Source: Candidatus Gastranaerophilales bacterium | GTDB lineage: Bacteria > Cyanobacteriota > Vampirovibrionia > Gastranaerophilales > Gastranaerophilaceae | Length of the DNA stretch: 62,053 bases | Assembly (NCBI GenBank): GCA_944324855.1 | Contig: CALUXY010000008.1 | Coordinates: forward strand, 1 to 62,053 | Reading direction: 5' to 3' | Shown here: one piece after another, positions 17,143 to 26,054 of the stretch | Position numbering within the stretch: the first letter of the stretch is position 1 | How the letters are laid out: every line of letters begins with the position of its first letter | Position numbers and translations under genes: made by a program | Notes under the pieces: generated by a model | Database searches by the model: none | The model's input: only the letters and a program-made list of their open reading frames with translations | Told to the model about the DNA's origin: nothing

Positions 17143-18178
17143 TAATAAAATTAATCTTTTAAAAACGCTTGCAATTCTTATTGTTATATCAGGTCATTTA
17201 GAATTTTCTCTAATTCCGATATTTCCGCCGTATTCGTTTCAGGTTGTATTATTTTTCTTTATTGCCGGCATGTTGTTTAAAGAAAAATATTCATTTATTG
17301 AATTTTTCAAACGAAGGTTTAAAACTCTTATGCAGCCTTATATCATTTATTCTGCAGTTTATTTGGGTATAACCATTCTAATTACACCTATTGTCGGCAA
17401 ATTCTGGGGGATGCCGATTACGTTAAAAAATGAGTTTTTAATTCCATTCTTGACGGGACATCAGTTGGATTTGATTTCTCCATTATGGTTTGTGCCGCAG
17501 TTATTTACAACATTATTGGTATATAAAGTTTTATCTAAAACAAAACTCAGTACAGTATTTTATATTTTGCTTGCGTTAATAGCAATACAACTCGAGAGAT
17601 TTAATCAGAATCTTTATGTTTTATATCTTTTAAGAACAATGTTTTCTTTGTTATTTGTACATTTAGGACATATATATACAACTAAAATTGAAGGGAAGTA
17701 TAATATATTCAGCCCTAAAATATTTTATTCCGTAATACTTATTCAGGCACTTTGCTGGCTTACAAACGCAGATTATACACCGATGGACGGAATAGGTTTA
17801 AGTTATATTCTTGTATGGGGACAGTTTGATAATTGGATTGTTCCTATTATTACAAGTTTTACAGGGATATGGATAAGTTTGTTTATTTTAAATATCGCTT
17901 ATGATTATATTAAAAATTGGACATTTTTGCATAAAATAGGTCAGAATACTTATCATATAATGGCTAATCATTTACTTGTATTCAACTTTATAACTTATTC
18001 CGCTCTTGCTTTGAAAGGAATATCGTTTGATGTAAAAAATAATGCTGATATTTATTGGTTTTATTGCCCTTTAAAATCTACGTATTTTTATTTTGTTGCC
18101 GGGATTGTTGTAACTACATATTTAGGTGAGTTGATAAAATATTTAAGAGTAAAATTTTGTAAAAATTTATCTAATTAA
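17129..18178 (+). CDS. Acyltransferase 3 family membrane protein
   Basis: This is a polytopic membrane acyltransferase of the OafA/WecH type with about ten transmembrane segments. It usually O-acetylates cell-surface polysaccharide. The N-terminal NLLKTLAILIVISGH contains the family's conserved His, and FFFIAGMLFKEK follows. AAGGGT lies 8 bases before the chosen ATG at 17129; an in-frame TTG two codons earlier is less likely. It overlaps the hexapeptide acetyltransferase by 14 bases, suggesting translational coupling and a shared surface-glycan role. Confidence 0.85.
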   Translation: MERYNNKINLLKTLAILIVISGHLEFSLIPIFPPYSFQVVLFFFIAGMLFKEKYSFIEFFKRRFKTLMQPYIIYSAVYLGITILITPIVGKFWGMPITLKNEFLIPFLTGHQLDLISPLWFVPQLFTTLLVYKVLSKTKLSTVFYILLALIAIQLERFNQNLYVLYLLRTMFSLLFVHLGHIYTTKIEGKYNIFSPKIFYSVILIQALCWLTNADYTPMDGIGLSYILVWGQFDNWIVPIITSFTGIWISLFILNIAYDYIKNWTFLHKIGQNTYHIMANHLLVFNFITYSALALKGISFDVKNNADIYWFYCPLKSTYFYFVAGIVVTTYLGELIKYLRVKFCKNLSN

Positions 18179-18214
18179 CTAGCAAAAAAACTTTTATACA
18201 AGTATTAAACCAAT

Positions 18215-19147
18215 ATGTACATGAAGTTTACTCCACAGCAGTTACATTTTTCTGCTCCTGCAAATTCGTTTGAAGGAATTAAAAACATAAATTCAGTTGC
18301 AAAGAATTTAAAAAATGATATAAAAATTGTATTTTCTGATATTGATGGAACAATAAGTGCTAGTGATGATTATTTAACCGATAAAACTATTGCTGCGGTT
18401 GATTATTTGCATAATAAAAATATTCCTGTTGTATTAACAACAGCTCGCTGCTATAAAGATACATTGCCTATAATTAATCAATTTAAACATAAACCGGATT
18501 ATACAATTGTACTTCAAGGCGGTGGATTGATTAATAAAGACGGAGAGTATATTTTTAATAATTCTATTTCTCAAAAAGCTGGTAGAGGTCTTATAAATTG
18601 GTTTAAGTCGATAAGAAAAAATGATAAAAATTCTCATTTAATAATGTATTTTAATGAGCAGCCTTATGCGGCTAGTAAGATACAATTCCCTTGGAAAACA
18701 GAATTACAAATAAAAAATATATCTTCATTTGATAAACTGTTTAATAAACAATCAGAATTAAAAAAAGCAATGATTTATAAGAGTAATGTTGCGCAAGAAA
18801 AAAACTTATATAGTCAAAATAGGGTTATTGATTCTTTTTATTCTGCAAATGTAAAAGATTTAGATGTAAAACCTTCAGGCTCAAGTATCATTGAATTCCA
18901 AAATAAATGGGTTACGAAAGATAAAGCGATTGATTTTTTGTTAAGAGCTTTAAAGATTGAACCTAAAAATACGATGGTCATTGGTGATTCCGCAAATGAT
19001 ATTGAAATGTTCGATTTTGTAAAAAAACAAAAGGGTGTCGCTGTTGCGATGGGAAATGCGAGTGATGATGTAAAACAGTTTGCAACTGCAGTCACAGATG
19101 ATGTAAAGCAGGACGGATTTTTCAATGCAATAAAAGCTTTATTTTAG
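18215..19147 (+). CDS. HAD-superfamily (Cof-type) phosphatase with N-terminal extension
   Basis: The core is a type IIB HAD phosphatase: motif I FSDIDGTIS, motif II VVLTTARCY, and the end MVIGDSANDIEMFDFV followed by GVAVAMGNASDDVK. Such enzymes dephosphorylate sugar phosphates or cofactors. About 35 residues precede motif I, with the short motif LHFSAPANSF, which normal Cof proteins lack. No ribosome site is visible; TATTAA ends six bases before the ATG, with TAGCAA 17 bases further upstream, as at the L,D-transpeptidase gene. The substrate is unknown. Confidence 0.85.
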   Translation: MYMKFTPQQLHFSAPANSFEGIKNINSVAKNLKNDIKIVFSDIDGTISASDDYLTDKTIAAVDYLHNKNIPVVLTTARCYKDTLPIINQFKHKPDYTIVLQGGGLINKDGEYIFNNSISQKAGRGLINWFKSIRKNDKNSHLIMYFNEQPYAASKIQFPWKTELQIKNISSFDKLFNKQSELKKAMIYKSNVAQEKNLYSQNRVIDSFYSANVKDLDVKPSGSSIIEFQNKWVTKDKAIDFLLRALKIEPKNTMVIGDSANDIEMFDFVKKQKGVAVAMGNASDDVKQFATAVTDDVKQDGFFNAIKALF

Positions 19148-19155
19148 TAATTAAA

Positions 19156-19482
19156 TTAATAATAATATTTTTCCATTGCTTTATTAATGTTAATTTTTTT
19201 AGGTTTAGTCCCCATAAATTTTTCTAAATTATGTCTGACTTCTCCAAAATAAGGATGTTTTTTCATTAAAGATACAATTTTGTCAAAATGTTTTCCGGAA
19301 ATCAGATACAAAGCTATTTTCTCAGGTTTCTTTTTAACAGCAATAGTAAAATATTTATCTGGGATATTTGAGCGAATTTTATCAATCTGATAAGGTCTTC
19401 CGACAATTTTTTTGAATTTCCTAAAATGTATATTTGAATTTTTATGCGAGTTTATACTTTTGTCCATATTGTATAAACTCAC
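19156..19482 (-). CDS. Hypothetical basic protein, ~108 residues
   Basis: I do not recognise this protein. It is very basic (many Lys), with no signal peptide or membrane segment, and has the segment GRPYQIDKIRSNIPDKYFTI. The upstream start is GTG at 19482; an ATG at 19467 is equally possible, and neither has a clear ribosome site. It lies 16 bases downstream of hcp on the same strand and may be cotranscribed with it. Confidence 0.5.
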   Translation of the reverse strand: MSLYNMDKSINSHKNSNIHFRKFKKIVGRPYQIDKIRSNIPDKYFTIAVKKKPEKIALYLISGKHFDKIVSLMKKHPYFGEVRHNLEKFMGTKPKKININKAMEKYYY

Positions 19483-19498
19483 ATAAAAAATAAATTTG

Positions 19499-21037
19499 CT
19501 ATTTACTTAATATTTCTTTTAAATCATTTTTTGCATTTGTAATTGGTTTTATTTTAAATTTTTCAACCAGAATATTTAATACATTAGGAGAAACAAAAGC
19601 CGGAAGAGTTGGTCCAAGCCTTATATTTTTAATACCTAAGTATAAAAGTGTCAATAATATACAAACCGCTTTTTGTTCATACCAGGATAGAACAAGTGAA
19701 AGCGGTAATTCATTTACGCTGCAATTAAAAGCTTTAGCAAGTTCTGATGCAACTTTTATTGCAGAATATGCATCATTACACTGTCCCATATCAAGGAGTC
19801 GAGGAATTCCATTTATTTCGCCTAAATCTAAATCATTGAACCGGTATTTCCCGCAGGCAAGAGTAAGAACAATAGTATCGTCAGGGGTTTGTTTTACAAA
19901 ATCGGTATAATAATTTCTGCCGGGTCTTGCTCCATCACAGCCGCCGACTAAAAAGATATGTTTTATATCGCCTGATTTTACAGCTTCAATAACTTTATCG
20001 GCAACAGATAAAACGGTATTATGCGCAAATCCAACTGTTAGAATATCTCCGCCGTTTATTCCTGTCATTTTTTTATCTTCTTTATACCCGCCAAGTTCAA
20101 GTGCTTTTTCTATAACCGGTGTAAAATTTTTATCTTCTCCGATATGCACCATTTCAGGATACTCAACGACTGATGTCGTAAATACTCTGTCTTTATAACT
20201 GTCTTTGACAGGCATAATACAATTTGTTGTAAAAAGAATAGCTGCAGGAACATTCGCAAATTCTTTCTGCTGATTTTGCCATGCTGTTCCAAAATTACCT
20301 TTTAAATGCGGGTATTTTTTTAGTTCAGGATACGCATGACAAGGCAGCATTTCACCGTGGGTATATATATTTATACCTTTATCTTTAGTTTGTTCCAAAA
20401 GTAATTGCAAATCTTTTAAATCATGTCCTGTTACAATAATAAAAGGTCCTTTTTCAATATTTGTACTGACTTTTGTCGGAATTGGGTTCCCATAAGTTTC
20501 AGTATTTGCTTTGTCTAAAAGTTCCATACATTTAAAATTAATTTCACCCGTTTTAAGAACAAGAGTTAATAATTCATCTAATGACAGATTTTTTGATATT
20601 GCCTGCAAAGCTTCATAAAAAAATCTATCTATTATTTCATCTTTATACCCTAAAACTCTTGCATGGTATGCATAAGCAGCCATTCCTTTTAAACCAAAAA
20701 GAATAAGTGATTTTAAACTTTTTGTATCTTCGTTGCAATTCCAAACCTCTTTTATATCAAATTGATTATCACAAGATATTCGTTGTTTAACATTTTCTGT
20801 CAATTTCCTTATTGATACATCATCAAAATTTACGTTTGTAATTGTTGTAAAAAGCCCATTTATCAAAAGTTCCGTATTTTCTTCTGTTCTATCAGAACAA
20901 TTAGCAAGTTCTATTAATGAACTAGTTAATTCATCTTGAAGGTTTGCTGTATCCGCTTTTTTCCCGCAAACTCCTTGTATGGTGCAGCCTTTATTGTGTG
21001 CTGTTTGTTCACACTGAAAACAAAACATTTTATCCAT
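19499..21037 (-). CDS. hcp: Hydroxylamine reductase / hybrid cluster protein
   Basis: Hcp carries an iron-sulfur cluster plus a hybrid Fe-S-O cluster and reduces hydroxylamine or nitric oxide, protecting anaerobes from nitrosative stress. N-terminal cysteines C6, C9, C18 and C24 are seen in FCFQCEQ and GCTIQGVCGK. Hybrid-cluster regions follow: TGHDLKDLQLLLEQT, FTTNCIMPVKDSY, FLVGGCDGARPGRNYYTDF, TLACGKYRFN and LLDMGQCNDAYSA. I choose the ATG at 21037 because CAGGAGC lies before it, giving 512 residues; an ORF start 30 bases earlier lacks a site. No hcr reductase gene adjoins. Confidence 0.94.
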   Translation of the reverse strand: MDKMFCFQCEQTAHNKGCTIQGVCGKKADTANLQDELTSSLIELANCSDRTEENTELLINGLFTTITNVNFDDVSIRKLTENVKQRISCDNQFDIKEVWNCNEDTKSLKSLILFGLKGMAAYAYHARVLGYKDEIIDRFFYEALQAISKNLSLDELLTLVLKTGEINFKCMELLDKANTETYGNPIPTKVSTNIEKGPFIIVTGHDLKDLQLLLEQTKDKGINIYTHGEMLPCHAYPELKKYPHLKGNFGTAWQNQQKEFANVPAAILFTTNCIMPVKDSYKDRVFTTSVVEYPEMVHIGEDKNFTPVIEKALELGGYKEDKKMTGINGGDILTVGFAHNTVLSVADKVIEAVKSGDIKHIFLVGGCDGARPGRNYYTDFVKQTPDDTIVLTLACGKYRFNDLDLGEINGIPRLLDMGQCNDAYSAIKVASELAKAFNCSVNELPLSLVLSWYEQKAVCILLTLLYLGIKNIRLGPTLPAFVSPNVLNILVEKFKIKPITNAKNDLKEILSK

Positions 21038-21129
21038 AATTTGCTCCTGTAATTTAATATCACTCATATATTAAAATGATAAAATTTAAAATACTCTTAG
21101 TTAAAAGGGGAATACAACAGGATATAATA

Positions 21130-21435
21130 CTATTTGTTTAATAATTCTCGAGTTTTTGTATAAACAGTGGCTAATTTGTCTTTAACATTTACTCCTGCCA
21201 GCTCCATATCCTTTACTTTTATTAATTCTCTTATACTATTACTTAAGTCTTTTTCTGATGATTTATTTCTATCTTTAGATGTAATTTGTAAAAAGTTATC
21301 AAAATCAAATTCACTTGTATCTATACAAGGTTTATTTTGGGGTTTAAATTCTTCTAATGCAGAATCCAGAATTTTATCAGCAACTAACTTGCGAAATTCA
21401 GGTTCTATATATTTGTTAACCAGAGAAAAATACAT
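21130..21435 (-). pseudogene. Hypothetical protein fragment, possibly 5'-truncated
   Basis: I do not recognise this 101-residue product. It is helical and charged, with VNKYIEPEFRKLVADKILDS near the start. The frame stays open about 45 codons above this ATG, with protein-like sequence such as ITAIDFIDGKGITNDELL, up to a TGA near 21566, but no ATG, GTG or TTG start with a ribosome site is found there. It may be the 3' remnant of a longer gene or a small gene starting internally. It lies about 90 bases from the hcp start, on the same strand. Confidence 0.35.
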
Positions 21436-21615
21436 AGAATGTAATGGTAATAGTTCATCATTAGTAATACCTTTGCCATCAATAAAATCTATAGCAGTAA
21501 TAGTTTTATTTTTATCATTAATAATTACGTTTTGGTGTATAAATATTTTGATGAAATGTTGTTTGTATATTCAAATAATGTTTAAAAAAGAAAATTTTTG
21601 CTGCGGTAAAAAATA

Positions 21616-21647
21616 CTTGACTGATAGCAGGTGTCAAGTCGTATAAT
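21616..21647 (+). promoter_or_regulatory. Promoter and inverted repeat before the DXS-like gene
   Basis: TTGACT (21617-21622) and TATAAT (21642-21647) are 19 bases apart. An inverted repeat CTTGAC-N11-GTCAAG (21616-21638) spans the -35 box and spacer, a possible operator. Confidence 0.45.
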
Positions 21648-21674
21648 TTTATAAAATATGAAAGGGTTTAAAAT

Positions 21675-23462
21675 ATGATAAAAAAAATATGCGCTGTATT
21701 AATAACTTTAATGATTGCACAAAACAGTTTTGCAAATACACTTGATAAAATAAATTCTCCGCAAGATTTAAAAAAACTGCCAAACAAACAAATGGAATCA
21801 CTTGCGGAGGACATAAGGGCAGGAATTTTAAACAGAGTAAATACAATAGGCGGGCATTTAGGACCTGATTTAGGAATCGTGGAAGCTACTATTGCAATGC
21901 ATTATGTCTTCAATTCTCCTAAAGATAAATTTATATTTGATGTTTCTCATCAAACATACCCTCATAAAATGCTTACAGGTCGAAAATCAGCTTTTACAGA
22001 CCCTCTTCATCATCCTGAAATATCAGGATACTCTAACCCGAAAGAAAGCAAGCATGACCATTTTATACTCGGTCATACATCAACATCAATCAGTCTTGCA
22101 ACAGGAGTTGCAAAAGCCAGAGATTTTAAAGGTGAAAAATATAACGTAATAGCATTAATCGGTGACGGGTCATTATCTGGCGGTGAAGCGTATGAAGGTT
22201 TAAATAACGCAGCCGTTTTAAACAGTAATTTTATTATTATTGTTAATGATAATGAAATGTCTATTGCAGAGAATCAAGGCGGACTTTATAAAAATTTGAG
22301 AGAACTAAGAGAAACTAAAGGACAAGCATCCAATAACATATTTAAAGCGCTTGGATATGACTATTATTATGTTGAAAACGGAAACAATATAAATGACTTA
22401 ATAAAAGCATTCCAAAAAGTTAAAGATACAAACAAACCGACAGTTGTTCATATTCATACTTTAAAAGGTAAAGGATACAAACCGGCAGAAGAAAATAAAG
22501 AAATGTATCATTATCAATTAGCCGGATTTATGGACAATAAAAAAACAGATAAAAAAGAAACATACAAATCAATAACAGCGGACTATATACTTAACAATAA
22601 CTCCACTCTTCCAATAACTGCAGCTACCCCTGGTTCATTTGGATTTACTCCGGAATTTAGAGAGAAATTAAAAAACAGATATACAGATGTTGGAATTGCT
22701 GAACAGGATGCAGTTGCGTATGCTTCCGGAATTGCAGAAAACGGAGGGAAGCCTATATTTTGTGTTGCCAGCTCATTTATACAAAGAGCGTATGATCAAC
22801 TGTCTCAAGATTTAGCTTTGAACAATTCACCGGCAACAATACTTGTATATGGCGGAGGGATTTCAAATGCCGATATGACTCATTTAGGGATTTTTGATAT
22901 TCCTTTAATCAGCAATATTCCGAATATTGTTTACCTGTCACCGACTAATAAAGAAGAATACTTAGCAATGCTTGACTGGTCTGTTAATCAAAAACAATAC
23001 CCTGTTGCAATAAGAGTTCCGACCGGAGATTTAGTTTCAACAGGAATTAAAGATGAAACAGACTATTCAATACTGAACAAATTTAAACTTATTGAAAAAG
23101 GTGACAAAGTTGCAATTATTGCAGCAGGTAATTTCTTTAGATTGGGTAAAGAAGTAAAAGAAGAACTTAGAAAACAAGGAATAAACGCAACCTTAATCAA
23201 TCCTTGTTATTTAACAGGAGTTGATGAAAAACTGTTAAACGAACTTAAACAAAATCATAAACTAGTAATAACTTTAGAAGACGGCTGTCTTGACGGTGGA
23301 TTTGGAGAAAAAATCTCAAGGTTTTATTCAAATTCTGATATGAAGGTCCTAAATTTTGGTGCAGAAAAAGAATTTACAGACAGAGTTCCGCTTGAAGAAC
23401 TATATAAAAGATACCACCTGACAAAAGAACTTATAACTCAAGATATTATGAGTAATTTATAA
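21675..23462 (+). CDS. DXS-like thiamine-diphosphate transketolase with a predicted signal peptide
   Basis: The core is a 1-deoxy-D-xylulose-5-phosphate synthase-like enzyme. DXS condenses pyruvate and glyceraldehyde 3-phosphate with thiamine diphosphate. Visible are GGHLGPDLGIVEATIAMHYV, DVSHQTYPHKMLTGR, HTSTSIS, the diphosphate-binding IGDGSLSGG...VNDNEMSIAEN, and the C-terminal DVGIAEQDAVAYASG and SSFIQRAYDQ. It departs from true DXS at AEQD (usually AEQH) and GGGISNADMTH (usually an Arg-containing loop), so it belongs to a divergent paralogue group. Residues 1-20 (two Lys, a hydrophobic core, then SFA) form a textbook signal peptide placed directly before the normal DXS start LDKINSPQDLKKL. 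AAAGGG before this ATG supports it. Substrate and location are open. Confidence 0.8.
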   Translation: MIKKICAVLITLMIAQNSFANTLDKINSPQDLKKLPNKQMESLAEDIRAGILNRVNTIGGHLGPDLGIVEATIAMHYVFNSPKDKFIFDVSHQTYPHKMLTGRKSAFTDPLHHPEISGYSNPKESKHDHFILGHTSTSISLATGVAKARDFKGEKYNVIALIGDGSLSGGEAYEGLNNAAVLNSNFIIIVNDNEMSIAENQGGLYKNLRELRETKGQASNNIFKALGYDYYYVENGNNINDLIKAFQKVKDTNKPTVVHIHTLKGKGYKPAEENKEMYHYQLAGFMDNKKTDKKETYKSITADYILNNNSTLPITAATPGSFGFTPEFREKLKNRYTDVGIAEQDAVAYASGIAENGGKPIFCVASSFIQRAYDQLSQDLALNNSPATILVYGGGISNADMTHLGIFDIPLISNIPNIVYLSPTNKEEYLAMLDWSVNQKQYPVAIRVPTGDLVSTGIKDETDYSILNKFKLIEKGDKVAIIAAGNFFRLGKEVKEELRKQGINATLINPCYLTGVDEKLLNELKQNHKLVITLEDGCLDGGFGEKISRFYSNSDMKVLNFGAEKEFTDRVPLEELYKRYHLTKELITQDIMSNL

Positions 23463-23487
23463 TATTTTGTCTGACGATGCAAACAAA

Positions 23488-24282
23488 TTACGTTAGAAAT
23501 TTTTTAAGAGTATAAACCATATCATCTAAAATTTTTAATGTATCTGTATTTGGCTGTATTAAAAGTTTATTTATATTTTTTTCAAAATTTTCAGGCAATA
23601 TTTTGCAATGTTCTTTTGCATATTTGACAAGTTTCTTTTCTCCGGGATGCAAAAGTTCATTTTGGGCAAAAATTATATCAAAATAACTCGCCAGAAAAGC
23701 TGTTATTCGATGGTTTAAACTATTATAGTCATTTCTTGCTAATGCTTTTTCTATTTGTTCATAATATGATGCAAACGGTTTATCTTTTATAAGCATTATA
23801 TTTCTCTTGATAATATTTTGTTTTAATTCTTCTGGATACGGGGTATTTAATTTCTGTTTTAAATTTTTTAACCAGTTATCTTTATCATACAGAATTTCGC
23901 AGTTTTTTATGGTAAATAAGAAACAAGTTGTATAGCCGTTTGAAGGAAAATGTTTTTCCCAAACATTTTCAACAATATTTTCAATCCAGTTTTTGTTGAA
24001 ATACATCACATCAAGTTGTTGTTTTATATCGTCTACCCAAAATTCATCTCCAGAACCAAAATATTCACCCCCGACTTCATATTTAGATGAATATTTTTTT
24101 ACTAATTTTAATCGCTCGTCAACCGGAATATCTTTTTCAACAAAAATATAGGTATCAATATCTGATTTTTCATCAGCAGTATTTGCTTTTTGGGAACCGC
24201 CGATTGCAATACTTTGAACATCCGGAAAGTATTTAAAGTCATCAATAATTTTGTGAAATGTTTGATTCATATGAACTGTCAT
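23488..24282 (-). CDS. Nucleotidyltransferase-fold protein (DUF4037-like)
   Basis: The N-terminal part has a polymerase-beta-type nucleotidyltransferase core, with the signature GGSQKANTADEKSDIDTYIF holding the catalytic Asp pair, and a third acidic position in QQLDVMYF. The C-terminal half is helical and resembles the DUF4037 and antibiotic adenylyltransferase layout. It may add a nucleotide to a small molecule or protein. No ribosome site precedes the ATG at 24282, and an ATG four codons later is also possible. It lies alone between convergent and tRNA genes; substrate unknown. Confidence 0.7.
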   Translation of the reverse strand: MTVHMNQTFHKIIDDFKYFPDVQSIAIGGSQKANTADEKSDIDTYIFVEKDIPVDERLKLVKKYSSKYEVGGEYFGSGDEFWVDDIKQQLDVMYFNKNWIENIVENVWEKHFPSNGYTTCFLFTIKNCEILYDKDNWLKNLKQKLNTPYPEELKQNIIKRNIMLIKDKPFASYYEQIEKALARNDYNSLNHRITAFLASYFDIIFAQNELLHPGEKKLVKYAKEHCKILPENFEKNINKLLIQPNTDTLKILDDMVYTLKKFLT

Positions 24283-24360
24283 ATCAAATTTATTGTACTG
24301 TTAAAAATATTTATAAACAAGTTTATGATTCAAACTTTTGGGCGGTTCTCATCCTTCCTA

Positions 24361-24388
24361 ATAAAAAACAAGACTCGAAAGTCTTGTT
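24361..24388 (-). terminator. Terminator of the tRNA-Gln transcript
   Basis: On the minus strand AACAAGACT-TTCG-AGTCTTGTT is followed by TTTTATT, a 9-bp stem with a stable UUCG loop, three bases beyond the tRNA CCA end. Confidence 0.85.
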
Positions 24389-24391
24389 AAA

Positions 24392-24467
24392 TGGCTGGGG
24401 CGGAAGGATTCGAACCTCCGAGATGGCTGGACCAAAACCAGCTGCCTTACCACTTGGCGACGCCCCA
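24392..24467 (-). tRNA. tRNA-Gln (anticodon UUG)
   Basis: The minus strand folds as a full tRNA. Acceptor stem TGGGGCG pairs with CGCCCCA, the D-arm contains AAGTGGTAAGGC, the anticodon stem CTGG/CCAG encloses TTTTGGT with anticodon TTG, and the T-arm contains GGTTCGAATCC. The 3' CCA is encoded (24394-24392). The body without CCA is 73 bases. Confidence 0.97.
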
Positions 24468-24488
24468 ATAAATATTGGTTACTATTTT

Positions 24489-24516
24489 ATGATATTCTCT
24501 CAATCCAAATTGTCAA
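24489..24516 (-). promoter_or_regulatory. Promoter of tRNA-Gln
   Basis: On the minus strand TTGACA (24516-24511) and TATCAT (24494-24489) are 16 bases apart, about 22 bases before the tRNA 5' end. Confidence 0.6.
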
Positions 24517-24519
24517 GCA

Positions 24520-24735
24520 ATATGTTAGTGATTAGTGAATTGAAAAGTAGCTAAGTAATTAAGCAGCTAAGATGATTGGTTGCTCCGAATATTACAATAA
24601 TTCTCCATATCTGCTTGACTTCATAACCACTTAGCTACTTTCTTCAACTAGTAAGCGCAGTTTTAGCCCAATCCATTTACCTCCCTTTGTCCTCAACTAG
24701 TAAGCGTCGTTCCAACCCAATCCATTTTCCCCCCC
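24520..24735. repeat. Dispersed repeat copy upstream of pgk
   Basis: This stretch matches the right half of the 7.9-8.7 kb element: TAATTAAGCAGCTA, TTGCTCCGAATATTA, CTGCTTGACTTC and CTACTTTCTTCAA occur in the same order. It ends with two units of CAACTAGTAAGCG...CCCAATCCATTT (24646-24728). The last unit ends in a C-tract directly before the pgk -35 box. No gene is visible. Confidence 0.7.
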
Positions 24736-24764
24736 TTGTATTTAGCCCTTGTTTTAACTATAAT
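24736..24764 (+). promoter_or_regulatory. Promoter of pgk
   Basis: TTGTAT (24736-24741) and TATAAT (24759-24764) are 17 bases apart, giving a start near 24771 and a ~30-base leader with AGAAAGGGAA before the ATG. Confidence 0.7.
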
Positions 24765-24800
24765 TCAATTGTTCGAACCAGTAAGAAAGGGAACAAGATT

Positions 24801-25997
24801 ATGAAAAAATCAATCAAAGATTTAGGTGACATTAAAGGTAAAAGAGCTCTTGTCAGAGTTGATATAAATGTACCTTTAGATGAAAACAAAAATGTTACGG
24901 ATGATACACGTATTCAGGCAATTGTACCTACAGTTAACTACTTAAAAGAAAATGGTGCAAAAATTATTCTTATGGCTCACTTAGGTCGTCCTAAAGGAGA
25001 AAGAAAACCTGAGTTTTCATTGGAACCTGTTGCAAAATATATGGCAAAAGTTTTCGGAGAAGAAATTGTATTTATTCCATCTGTTGAAGAGGCACCTGAA
25101 TATGTTGCAAAACTTCAAGACGGACAAATTGCTTTATTAGAAAACATTCGTTATTACAAAGCAGAAGAAGCAAAAGATGACGATATGACTTTTGCAGAAG
25201 AATTAGCAAAACTTGGTGATTTTTATGTAAACGATGCATTCGGTGCAGCACACAGAAACCACACTTCAACTGCAAAAGTTGCAAAACTTGTTAAACCTGC
25301 TGTTTCAGGTTTATTGATGGAAAAAGAATTGAGATGTTTATCTCAAGCTCTTGATAATCCGACAAGACCATTTACTGCAGTTGTAGGCGGTGCAAAAGTT
25401 TCTTCTAAAATCGGTGTTTTAGAAAACTTAATCGACAAAGTTGATAACTTAATTATCGGCGGCGGTATGGCTTATACATTTGTTAAAGCAAACGGTGGTA
25501 AAATAGGTAACTCTATTTGCGAAGATGATCAATTAGATGTTGCAAAAGCTATCGAAAAGAAAGCGGCTGATAAAGGTGTTAAACTTGTTATGGCTACAGA
25601 TGTTTTAGTAACTGATGATTTCTCTGGCAACGGAACAAATAAATTTGTTAAAATCGACGAAATTCCTGATGGATTTGAAGGTGTTGATGCAGGTCCGGAA
25701 TCAAGAAAAGCGTTTGCTGAAGTTCTTAAAAATTCTAAGACAATTTTGATGAACGGCCCTGTTGGCGCATTTGAAAACCCTAAATTCGCAGAAGGTACAA
25801 AAGCTGTATTAGAAGCAATTGTTGAAGCTACTAAAAACGGTGCTACTTCTGTAATCGGCGGCGGTGATTCTGTTTCTGCTGCTAAGAAATTCTGTAAAGC
25901 AGAAGATTTCACTCACGTTTCAACAGGCGGCGGTGCTTCATTAGAATTTATTGAAGGAAAAGTATTGCCGGGTGTTGCTGCTTTAGATGATAAATAA
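24801..25997 (+). CDS. pgk: Phosphoglycerate kinase
   Basis: Pgk transfers phosphate from 1,3-bisphosphoglycerate to ADP in glycolysis. It has VRVDINVPLDENKNVTDDTR, the substrate-binding HLGRPKGERKPEFSL, NDAFGAAHRNHTST and the nucleotide-binding GGGDSVSAAKKF and THVSTGGGASLEF. I take the ATG at 24801, with AAAGGG upstream and 398 residues as in the family; an in-frame codon over 100 bases upstream would run through repeat DNA. No gap gene adjoins. It is monocistronic with its own promoter and terminator. Confidence 0.97.
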   Translation: MKKSIKDLGDIKGKRALVRVDINVPLDENKNVTDDTRIQAIVPTVNYLKENGAKIILMAHLGRPKGERKPEFSLEPVAKYMAKVFGEEIVFIPSVEEAPEYVAKLQDGQIALLENIRYYKAEEAKDDDMTFAEELAKLGDFYVNDAFGAAHRNHTSTAKVAKLVKPAVSGLLMEKELRCLSQALDNPTRPFTAVVGGAKVSSKIGVLENLIDKVDNLIIGGGMAYTFVKANGGKIGNSICEDDQLDVAKAIEKKAADKGVKLVMATDVLVTDDFSGNGTNKFVKIDEIPDGFEGVDAGPESRKAFAEVLKNSKTILMNGPVGAFENPKFAEGTKAVLEAIVEATKNGATSVIGGGDSVSAAKKFCKAEDFTHVSTGGGASLEFIEGKVLPGVAALDDK

Positions 25998-26022
25998 GGT
26001 AAACGTTATTATTAATAAAAAA

Positions 26023-26052
26023 GCCTTGAGATTTATTTCTCAAGGTTTTTGT
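26023..26052 (+). terminator. Terminator after pgk
   Basis: CCTTGAGA-TTTAT-TTCTCAAGG followed by TTTTTGTT forms a 9-bp stem, 27 bases after the pgk stop codon. Confidence 0.85.
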
Positions 26053-26054
26053 TA

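Noticed and set aside
21167..21646. 159-codon frame on the plus strand opposite the 101-residue hypothetical
   Set aside because: No ribosome site, odd composition, and it crosses the promoter region of the DXS-like gene; it is a mirror of the minus-strand frame.
23488..24282. Aminoglycoside resistance enzyme
   Set aside because: Only the general nucleotidyltransferase signature is shared; nothing specific to known resistance enzymes was recognised.
24687..24800. N-terminal extension of the pgk reading frame
   Set aside because: It runs through repeat DNA and the pgk promoter; the ATG at 24801 has a ribosome site and gives the family length.
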